Shown: piece by piece, positions 5,793 to 11,471 of the stretch | Layout: every line of letters begins with the position of its first letter | Numbering within the stretch: position 1 is the first letter of the stretch | From: Clostridium sp. CAG:451 | GTDB lineage: Bacteria; Bacillota_I; Bacilli_A; RF39; UBA660 | Length of the DNA: 11,471 bases | NCBI GenBank assembly: GCA_000438295.1 | Contig: FR901065.1 | Span: 1-11,471, forward strand | Reading direction: 5' to 3' | Notes under the pieces: generated by a model | Database searches by the model: none | The model's input: the letters and a program-made list of their open reading frames with translations, nothing else | Told to the model about the DNA's origin: nothing | Position numbers and translations under genes: made by a program

Positions 5793-7538
5793 ATGAAAAC
5801 AATAGAAAATAATAGTTTAAGATTAACTGATAAAGATAAAGAAGTAACTCTATATGGTTGGGTACAAAAGAAAAGAGACTTAGGAGGAGTATGTTTTATT
5901 GACCTTCGTGATAGGAGTGGTATAGTTCAATTAGTAGCTCGTGAAGGAGATACTTATACTCTTGCTAGTAATCTAAAGAATGAATCTGTTTTAAAAGTAG
6001 AAGGTATTGTTAAAGAAAGGGAATCTAAAAATAAAAATATAGCTACTGGGGATATTGAAGTTGAATTAACTAATATTGAACTACTAAATTCTTCAAGAGA
6101 TTTACCTTTTGAAATAACAAATGATACCACTGCCTTAGAAGATACAAGACTAAAGTATCGTTATCTTGATCTTAGAAGAAGTAATTTAAAAGACAATTTA
6201 ATAACTCGTCATAAGATTATGCTTGCTATTAGAAACTTCTTAGATAGTAAGGGCTTTATTGAAGTAGAAACTCCAATACTTTGTAAATCAACTCCAGAAG
6301 GAGCAAGAGACTATTTAGTACCTAGTAGAGTAAATAAAGGGAAATTTTATGCTCTTCCTCAATCACCTCAATTATTTAAACAATTATTAATGGTAGGGGG
6401 AATGGAAAAATACTTTCAAATAGCCAAGTGTTTTCGTGATGAAGACTTAAGAAGTGATAGACAACCAGAGTTTACACAAGTCGATATGGAAATGAGTTTC
6501 GTTAATGAAGAAGATGTAATGAGTATGACTGAAAAGTTAGTTGCCCATGTCTTTAAAGAAATTAAAGGAATAGAAATTGAATTACCACTTAAGAGAATGG
6601 AATATGATGATGCCATGAAGTATTATGGCTCTGATAAACCAGACTTAAGATTCGATATGAAAATAACTGACGTTAAAGATATATTTAAAGATAGTGAATT
6701 TAAAGTATTTTCAAATGCACTTGATGAGAAAAGTACTATTGCTTGTATAAAAGTAGATGATAATGCAACATATTTTTCTAGAAAGAAAACTGATGAGTTA
6801 ACTGAATTTGTAAAAATTTATAAAGCAAAAGGTCTTCCATTTGTGAAATATGAAAATAAAGTGTTTACTGGTGGTATTAGTAAATTCTTAAGTGATAAAG
6901 AAAAAGAAGAGTTAGTTAAAAAACTAGAGCTTAAAGATAATGATATCTTATTCTTCGGTGCTGATAACAAAATGGTAGTTTATCAAACATTAGGAGCTTT
7001 AAGATGTAAATTAGCTCGTGACTTAGACCTTATCAAAAAAGGTGATTACAAATTATTATGGGTTACTAAATTTCCATCATTTGAGTGGAGTGAAGAAGAA
7101 AATAGATTTGTTGCTTGTCATCATCCATTTACAGCACCACTTGACAGTGATGTAGATAAACTTTTAACAGATAAAGCTCACTGCTACTCTAAAGCTTATG
7201 ATATTGTTATTAATGGTTATGAAGCAGGTGGAGGATCTATTCGTATCCATAATGAAGAAGTTCAAGAGAAAATGTTTGAAGCTTTAGAATTAACTAAAGA
7301 AGATATTGACGAGAAGTTTGGTTTCTTTGTTGAAGCTTTGAAATATGGAACACCTCCTCATGGTGGACTTGCTATTGGACTAGATCGTCTTACTATGTTA
7401 TTAACAGAAACTGATAACATTCGTGATGTAATAGCTTTTCCAAAGACTGCTAGTGCTAGTTGTTTGATGAGTGAAGCTCCTAATAAAGTTGCTAAAAAAC
7501 AACTTGAAGATTTAGGTATAAAATTAGAAAAAGAATAA
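5793..7538 (+). CDS. aspS: Aspartyl-tRNA synthetase, bacterial type
   Basis: Class II synthetase that attaches aspartate to tRNA-Asp. From the ATG at 5793 it has 581 residues, typical for the bacterial enzyme. Order of parts: OB-fold anticodon-binding domain (about 1-105, with GWVQKKRDLGG at 22-32), catalytic core with STPEGARDYLVPSR (166-179), motif 2 in FRDEDLRSDRQPEFTQVD (214-231), the bacterial GAD insertion (roughly 282-405), and motif 3 GGLAIGLDRLTMLL (524-537). L30 is the residue found in discriminating AspRS, whereas enzymes that also charge tRNA-Asn tend to have His there, so strict Asp specificity is likely (inference). An alternative GTG start at 5784 would add three residues. It is second in the hisS-aspS operon, 12 bases after hisS, under the same T-box. 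A terminator follows at 7547. Confidence 0.97.
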   Translation: MKTIENNSLRLTDKDKEVTLYGWVQKKRDLGGVCFIDLRDRSGIVQLVAREGDTYTLASNLKNESVLKVEGIVKERESKNKNIATGDIEVELTNIELLNSSRDLPFEITNDTTALEDTRLKYRYLDLRRSNLKDNLITRHKIMLAIRNFLDSKGFIEVETPILCKSTPEGARDYLVPSRVNKGKFYALPQSPQLFKQLLMVGGMEKYFQIAKCFRDEDLRSDRQPEFTQVDMEMSFVNEEDVMSMTEKLVAHVFKEIKGIEIELPLKRMEYDDAMKYYGSDKPDLRFDMKITDVKDIFKDSEFKVFSNALDEKSTIACIKVDDNATYFSRKKTDELTEFVKIYKAKGLPFVKYENKVFTGGISKFLSDKEKEELVKKLELKDNDILFFGADNKMVVYQTLGALRCKLARDLDLIKKGDYKLLWVTKFPSFEWSEEENRFVACHHPFTAPLDSDVDKLLTDKAHCYSKAYDIVINGYEAGGGSIRIHNEEVQEKMFEALELTKEDIDEKFGFFVEALKYGTPPHGGLAIGLDRLTMLLTETDNIRDVIAFPKTASASCLMSEAPNKVAKKQLEDLGIKLEKE

Positions 7539-7546
7539 TAACTATC

Positions 7547-7577
7547 AAGAAAGTTTCAGAAGTTAGACTTTCTTTTT
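7547..7577 (+). terminator. Terminator of hisS-aspS
   Basis: AAGAAAGT (7547-7554) pairs perfectly with ACTTTCTT (7567-7574), a stem that can extend by a U-G and a U-A pair, with T-rich sequence following. It begins nine bases after the aspS stop codon. The stem is AT-rich, so termination may be only moderately efficient. Confidence 0.7.
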
Positions 7578-7597
7578 CTTTGGTATTTTGTTATAAT
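7569..7597 (+). promoter_or_regulatory. Promoter of uppP and the two genes after it
   Basis: An extended -10, TGTTATAAT, ends at 7597 (TATAAT at 7592-7597). The -35 region at 7569-7574 (TTTCTT) is poor and lies within the terminator stem, so the extended -10 probably carries the recognition. GAGGG at 7611-7615 is the ribosome binding site for ATG at 7624. Confidence 0.65.
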
Positions 7598-7623
7598 CTT
7601 ATTTAGAAAAGAGGGTATTAATT

Positions 7624-8445
7624 ATGAATCATATTATTGCAGCTGTTATATTAGGTATAGTTCAAGGTATTGCTGAGTTCTTACCAATTTCATCAAGTGC
7701 ACATTTAATTATTTTTAGAGATGTGTTTGGTATTGGAAAAGGTATGGGTAGTGAACTTGCGTTATGTTTCGATCTTGCTCTTCATCTTGGAACTTTACTT
7801 GCTATAGCCGTATTTTTCTTTAAAGACTTTTTAAATATGGTAGTAAAGGGGGTTACTAAAGGCGTTAAAGATAAGGAAGGAAAACTTTTCTTTGAGATAA
7901 TTGTAGCAACTATTCCTGCTGCTATTGCTGGAGTATTATTTGAAGATGTTATTGAAAACGCTATTAGAACTAATTACTACTTAATAGCTATTGCTTTAAT
8001 TGTTATGGGAATAATTATTTATTTAGTTGATAAAAATTCTAAACAAGTTAAAAAGGTGAGTGATTTATCATTTAAAGATGCACTTTTAATAGGTTGTAGT
8101 CAGGTATTTGCTTTAATTCCAGGATTTAGTAGAAGTGGTACTACTATTGCTTGTGCTAGAGCTTTAAAAGTAAATAGAGAAGATGCTGCTAAGTTTTCTT
8201 TCTACTTATCAGCACCAATTGTTCTAGGAGCTTGTCTATTACAATTTCTAAAAGGAGAAGCTGTTACTTTAATTGCTAGTAATTTAGCTATATTCTTAGT
8301 AGGAATAGTTATAGCTTTTATAACAGGAATTATCTGTATTAAATTCTTATTACAATACTTAAAAAAGCATGACTTTAAAGCTTTTATGATTTATCGTATT
8401 TTATTAGCACTTATCGTTATCTTATTAGTAACATTTAGGGGGTAG
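7624..8445 (+). CDS. uppP: Undecaprenyl-diphosphate phosphatase
   Basis: A membrane phosphatase (UppP/BacA family) that converts undecaprenyl diphosphate to undecaprenyl phosphate, renewing the lipid carrier used by MraY. In many species it raises bacitracin tolerance. It has 273 residues, the usual length, with about eight hydrophobic segments. The first active-site motif is QGIAEFLPISSSAHL (14-28), with Q14 and E18 forming the (E/Q)-x3-E pair and H27 the conserved histidine. The second is PGFSRSGTTI (166-175), with R170 as the conserved arginine. The start ATG has GAGGG nine bases upstream. It is first of three closely spaced membrane-protein genes; the next begins five bases after its stop. 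Confidence 0.95.
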   Translation: MNHIIAAVILGIVQGIAEFLPISSSAHLIIFRDVFGIGKGMGSELALCFDLALHLGTLLAIAVFFFKDFLNMVVKGVTKGVKDKEGKLFFEIIVATIPAAIAGVLFEDVIENAIRTNYYLIAIALIVMGIIIYLVDKNSKQVKKVSDLSFKDALLIGCSQVFALIPGFSRSGTTIACARALKVNREDAAKFSFYLSAPIVLGACLLQFLKGEAVTLIASNLAIFLVGIVIAFITGIICIKFLLQYLKKHDFKAFMIYRILLALIVILLVTFRG

Positions 8446-8450
8446 ATAGT

Positions 8451-9200
8451 ATGAGTAATACACTTTCATTATTTATTACTTTTCTATTAGGATTATTCTT
8501 AGTAGTTGGAATAATCTTTTCTTTCTTTCTTAAAAAGAAAAGAAAAGTTCTAGACTATATATTTTCACTAGCTTTTTCACTATTAATCATGTTAATGGTG
8601 TTTGACCTTTTAAAGGAAGCATTAGAAGTATTTGGCTTTGGAAAACTTTATCTATTTATAATCTTTTCTTTAATAGGTTTCTTAATATTTAAAGTACTTG
8701 ATCACTTTATTCCGGATCATCATGATCATTTAAAAACTAATAAAGAAGTTAGAGAAAATATTCATCACATTGGGCTACTTTCTATAATAGTATTAATTAT
8801 CCATAATATAATAGAAGGAATGGCTATTTATTTTGTAACACTTTCTAATATGTCTTTAGGAGTGATGATGAGTATTGGTGTTGGTATTCATAATCTTCCT
8901 TTAGGGGTGATGATAGGTAGCGTATATTATCAAAGTGATGCAAAAAAATCACTTCGTCTTCCCATGTTTCTTTTAAGTATTTCAACATTCCTAGGAGGCT
9001 TAATTCCTTATATGTTTGGTCTAACTAGTGCCAGTAATACTTTTATGGGAATATTGCTTTCTCTAGTACTTGGTATGCTATTTTACTTGGTATTCTTTGA
9101 ATTACTACCTAAAGTTAAAGATACTAAGAATAAAAATATGACTATCTATGGTTTAATAAGTGGAGTATTAATATTTTTACTTACCTTATTGTTTGATTAG
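8451..9200 (+). CDS. ZIP-family metal transporter homologue
   Basis: A 249-residue membrane protein with about seven to eight hydrophobic segments. H118-N119-x2-E122-G123 (HNIIEGMAIYF) matches the transmembrane-4 metal site of ZIP proteins, and H147-N148-L-P-L-G (147-152) matches the transmembrane-5 motif, which is usually HNxPEG in bacterial members. A histidine cluster, DHFIPDHHDH (84-93), lies in the loop before transmembrane 4, as in many ZIPs, and FELLP (216-220) is near the end. ZIPs move Zn, Fe or Mn into the cytoplasm. Here the transmembrane-5 glutamate, a shared metal ligand, is replaced by leucine (L151), so the metal, rate or even activity may differ. The ribosome binding site AGGGGG lies inside the end of uppP, five to six bases between stop and start, so they are co-transcribed. 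The family call is firm and the substrate unknown. Confidence 0.82.
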   Translation: MSNTLSLFITFLLGLFLVVGIIFSFFLKKKRKVLDYIFSLAFSLLIMLMVFDLLKEALEVFGFGKLYLFIIFSLIGFLIFKVLDHFIPDHHDHLKTNKEVRENIHHIGLLSIIVLIIHNIIEGMAIYFVTLSNMSLGVMMSIGVGIHNLPLGVMIGSVYYQSDAKKSLRLPMFLLSISTFLGGLIPYMFGLTSASNTFMGILLSLVLGMLFYLVFFELLPKVKDTKNKNMTIYGLISGVLIFLLTLLFD

Positions 9201-9210
9201 GAGGTTTTAG

Positions 9211-9942
9211 ATGTATAAAATATGTTATTGGTTTTTCTTTTTTATGATATATTCTTTTATTGGCTACTTAACCGAGATTATTTGTTGTTCTATAAATAAT
9301 AAAAAGCTAATAGTAAATAGAGGGTTTTGTCTAGGACCATACTTACCAATTTACGGATCTAGTAGTGTTATAATGAATATCTTTCTAGCTAAGTATAGTA
9401 AAGATATTATTACTTTATTTGTTATGTCTGCTTTTGTTTGTACTTTAATGGAATATATGACTAGTTTAATCTTAGAAAAAATATTCCATGCTAGATGGTG
9501 GGATTATACTGAAAAGAAATTTAATTTATCAGGTAGAGTATGTTTAGAAAATTCTTGTCTATTTGGTTTAGGAGGAGTATTTATTGTAAGTATTTTACAT
9601 CCTTTTCTAGATGGATTAGTATCAATGATTCCACATAATGTTTTAATAATATTATCTATCATCTTATTCGTTATTTTTATGATTGATGTAATTATTACAG
9701 TAACTACTATGTGTCAAGTTAAAATAGCCGCTACAAAGTTTACAGCAAAGGATGCTACAGAAGAGATAAGTAGAAAAGTAAGAAATGAAATTATTAAGAA
9801 TAAAGGCTTAATGCTTCATATGTTAAATGCCTTTCCAAAGATAAAATTATCTAATCATGATCCATTAGGTAGAATAAAGAAGTATTTAGCAAAACAAAGA
9901 GAAGAATATAAAAAGTTAAAAGAAAAAAGCAAGAGAAAATAA
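9211..9942 (+). CDS. CmpB family membrane protein (putative ABC-transporter type IV)
   Basis: A 243-residue membrane protein of the family named putative ABC-transporter type IV (CmpB, formerly DUF1113). Its conserved pieces are all seen: MIYSFIGYLTEI (12-23), NRGFCLGPYLPIYG (36-49), E81 and E89 in the segment after the second membrane span, and RWWDYTEKKFNLSGR (95-109). About five hydrophobic spans end near residue 168, followed by a soluble, strongly basic tail of about 70 residues. No ABC ATPase gene is nearby, so the transporter label is only the family name and the true role is unknown. AGGAGG overlapping the previous stop codon gives a strong ribosome binding site, and the gap is ten bases, so it is third in the uppP operon. 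Its last codons lie inside a terminator hairpin shared with the convergent glycosyltransferase gene. Confidence 0.85.
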   Translation: MYKICYWFFFFMIYSFIGYLTEIICCSINNKKLIVNRGFCLGPYLPIYGSSSVIMNIFLAKYSKDIITLFVMSAFVCTLMEYMTSLILEKIFHARWWDYTEKKFNLSGRVCLENSCLFGLGGVFIVSILHPFLDGLVSMIPHNVLIILSIILFVIFMIDVIITVTTMCQVKIAATKFTAKDATEEISRKVRNEIIKNKGLMLHMLNAFPKIKLSNHDPLGRIKKYLAKQREEYKKLKEKSKRK

Positions 9943-9959
9943 TTAATCTTTTGCTTTTT
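9924..9959. terminator. Bidirectional terminator embedded in two coding ends
   Basis: AAAAAGCAAGAG (9924-9935) pairs with CTTTTGCTTTTT (9948-9959) over 12 bp with one G-U pair, around a 12-base loop that contains both stop codons (TAA at 9940-9942, and TTA at 9943-9945 for the minus-strand gene). U-tracts arise in both directions. The two genes abut with no spacer, so each terminator arm is also coding sequence. Confidence 0.75.
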
Positions 9960-11028
9960 CTATTAGTAATTTATTACTTTTTAGTCTTTCATTATTAGGT
10001 GATATTTCTAAAGCTTTATTAACATAGTCTAAGGACTCTTGATATTTTCCTTGATAAAAACAACTGATTGATAATAAATCATAGATAGTATGATCAAAAC
10101 TAAAAGTTTCATTTATATAAGTCTTTTGATGAGTTGTTATCTTTAAGGCTTCCAAACAGTTTTTTTCTACTTCTTTATAGTTTTCTAGATTATATTCTAA
10201 AAGAGCAAGTTCGACAAAAGCATCTCTTAGATAAGGGGCTTCTTTTATGGCTTCTCTATACCACATTTTAGCTTCTCTATACCTTTCTAGATTAGTATAA
10301 CATCTAGCAATAAAACGCATAGAAGCAGCTCGTTCATCATGCCAAGTAGCAGATTTTAACGATAGATGTTTAATTAGTGTATCAATCGCTTTATTAAAGT
10401 AACCATGATACATATATTCTCTTCCAAGATAATGCATATTTCTATCATCTGTTGGGTCTTCCTTGATTGATAATTCAAGGAGGGGAAGATAACTACTTCT
10501 ACTTTTAGTCTTATCAGGGTAATGATTTAGAGTGATTAAGTCAGTAGTAAGTTTAATCTCTTTTTTATCACCTATATAGGAAAGAACTTCATGAACAGGA
10601 TGAGTCCAAGTATAATCATTCCTAGAATGTATTTTTTCTATATAGAAATTTATAATAGGTTTATTATTTTTATCTAGACTCCAGTTATAGTTATAAGCAA
10701 GTCGAGTAGTGTTTTCTTGCCATACTTCTTCAAGACTACTTCGCCAACCTTTAAGAAAAACTTCATCTAAATCAGTACAAACACAAATATCAGTATCTTT
10801 AGGAACTAAGTCTAAGGATAGATTTCTTGCTATATCAAATCTAAAAGGTTTAATTTTTTTACTTTTAACAGTAACACCTAAATCTTTTAATAATTTGACA
10901 GTCTTATCAGTACTACCAGTATCAAGAACGATGATTTCATCCGCTTCTTTCATAGATTCTACCCATCTTTTAACATGTTTTTCTTCATTTTTACTAATGG
11001 CATAGACAACAATCTTGTATTTATGCAT
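9943..11028 (-). CDS. Family 2 glycosyltransferase with C-terminal TPR repeats
   Basis: A 361-residue soluble protein. The N-terminal GT-A fold of family 2 is shown by ISKNEEKHVKRW (11-22), EIIVLDTGSTDKT (31-43), PFRFDIARNLSLD (61-73) and the metal/nucleotide-binding D86-L-D88-E in DICVCTDLDEVF, with H146 in HPVHEV a likely conserved active-site residue. From about 196 there are helical pairs of TPR type (approximately 196-229, 234-266, 268-300 and 313-346), which often bind a protein partner. This arrangement is seen in enzymes that glycosylate peptides or surface proteins. ATG at 11028 follows the stop of the collagen-like gene with one base between and has AGGAT just before it, so translation is probably coupled. 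I infer that it glycosylates the collagen-like protein. The sugar donor and product are not visible from sequence, and a capsule or teichoic acid role is possible. Confidence 0.88.
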   Translation of the reverse strand: MHKYKIVVYAISKNEEKHVKRWVESMKEADEIIVLDTGSTDKTVKLLKDLGVTVKSKKIKPFRFDIARNLSLDLVPKDTDICVCTDLDEVFLKGWRSSLEEVWQENTTRLAYNYNWSLDKNNKPIINFYIEKIHSRNDYTWTHPVHEVLSYIGDKKEIKLTTDLITLNHYPDKTKSRSSYLPLLELSIKEDPTDDRNMHYLGREYMYHGYFNKAIDTLIKHLSLKSATWHDERAASMRFIARCYTNLERYREAKMWYREAIKEAPYLRDAFVELALLEYNLENYKEVEKNCLEALKITTHQKTYINETFSFDHTIYDLLSISCFYQGKYQESLDYVNKALEISPNNERLKSNKLLIEKAKD

Positions 11029-11029
11029 A

Positions 11030-11471
11030 TTATCCTAATTTAACAATACTAACTCTTGCTCCTGTATTGCTATCAAGTGTTAAGGTAAGACCAGTTCCTG
11101 AATTAGCTACAAAATCTATAACATCTCCTGTAGCTAGAGTAGTAATGATACTTCCTATGAATAATTCATTTTCATTAGCGGGAGCATTTAAAGTAATAGA
11201 ACTGCCATCAATTTCTGTATTGTTTTTTCTAACAAATACGGTTATATCTGCTTGTTGGGAACTAGAAGCGTCTAATAAATAGTAGATTTGGTAGGTACCA
11301 GCATCTCCTACAGTAATAGCATTAGAAGTAGTATAAGTAGTATTTAAACTAGGACCATTTGTTTGCAAAGGAATTTGTCCATCTTGATTAGGAGTAAGTG
11401 TTACTGTTTCAGCACCTTCTGTGTATCTTTCACCGTATGCTGCTACACCTCCAGTAGGACCTGTTGGTCCA
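11030..11471 (-). CDS. Collagen-like surface protein, C-terminal part (5' end outside window)
   Basis: Read on the minus strand from the right edge, the frame is open for 146 residues to TAA at 11030-11032. It begins with collagen-type triplets (GPTGPTGG), then a Ser/Thr-rich, beta-strand-like domain of about 135 residues ending in ARVSIVKLG. This matches the layout of BclA-like exosporium or surface filament proteins: a Gly-x-Thr collagen stalk that forms a triple helix, capped by a C1q/TNF-like trimerising head. A TTG at 11368 could be mistaken for a start, but the frame runs through it and the collagen repeats lie upstream, so the true start lies beyond the window. The glycosyltransferase gene follows one base later. 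Thr in the triplets is a known O-glycosylation target in such proteins. N-terminal export or anchoring signals cannot be seen. Confidence 0.85.
   Translation of the reverse strand, partial: GPTGPTGGVAAYGERYTEGAETVTLTPNQDGQIPLQTNGPSLNTTYTTSNAITVGDAGTYQIYYLLDASSSQQADITVFVRKNNTEIDGSSITLNAPANENELFIGSIITTLATGDVIDFVANSGTGLTLTLDSNTGARVSIVKLG

Noticed and set aside
6416..6616. Minus-strand open frame of 66 codons within aspS
   Set aside because: It is fully covered by the conserved catalytic domain of aspS and has a Ser/Ile-rich composition typical of an antisense shadow.
10709..11005. Plus-strand open frame of 98 codons opposite the glycosyltransferase
   Set aside because: It lies opposite the conserved GT-A motifs, has no convincing ribosome binding site and shows no recognisable protein features.
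11067..11282. Plus-strand open frame of 71 codons opposite the collagen-like protein
   Set aside because: It is a shadow of the C-terminal domain coding sequence, with no independent support.
11366..11368. TTG as the start of a separate 112-residue protein
   Set aside because: The frame stays open to the window edge and includes collagen triplets upstream, so this TTG is an internal leucine codon.

Overview
The window reads as a chromosomal stretch of a very AT-rich (roughly 30% G+C by eye) Bacillota bacterium. Pointers are Gram-positive style AGGAGG ribosome binding sites, a T-box leader ahead of hisS-aspS, a mraY-ftsW pair, intrinsic hairpin/U-tract terminators and a collagen-like surface protein. 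TGA is used as a stop (ftsW) and all tryptophans checked are TGG, so the code is the standard bacterial one, not the mycoplasma code. An uncultured Bacilli/Clostridia lineage from the gut is my best guess, as inference only.

Layout. 88-684 (+): a small cysteine-motif protein gene broken by an in-frame TAA at codon 24. 700-725: a terminator shared by converging genes. 772-2856 (-): mraY then ftsW, the lipid I synthase and a SEDS peptidoglycan polymerase, from a promoter near 2888-2916. 3039-4193 (+): a short M3-like zinc peptidase. 4195-4420: a promoter and T-box leader, then hisS (4434-5780) and aspS (5793-7538). 7547-7577: terminator. 7624-9942 (+): three tightly packed membrane protein genes, uppP, a ZIP-family metal transporter homologue and a CmpB-family (putative ABC-transporter type IV) protein. 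9924-9959: a terminator hairpin lying inside both converging coding ends. 9943-11471 (-): a TPR-containing family 2 glycosyltransferase translated just after the C-terminus of a collagen-like protein that runs off the right edge.

How they fit. mraY, ftsW and uppP are all in the undecaprenyl-phosphate/peptidoglycan cycle, though in separate transcription units. hisS-aspS is one tRNA-charging operon. Its leader carries GACAT in the specifier loop, which holds an Asp codon (GAC) and a His codon (CAT) sharing one base. The T-box bulge UGGC fits the G73 discriminator of tRNA-Asp better than the C73 of tRNA-His. The collagen-like protein and the glycosyltransferase, one base apart, look like a surface-glycoprotein substrate/enzyme pair.

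Most of the window is ordinary housekeeping. The most interesting parts are the T-box specifier, the Cys/His/Asp-rich tail on HisRS, the collagen/glycosyltransferase pair, the short M3-like peptidase and the altered metal motif in the ZIP homologue. I see no mobile element, CRISPR array, tRNA or rRNA gene, and no gene-free stretch longer than 300 bases.
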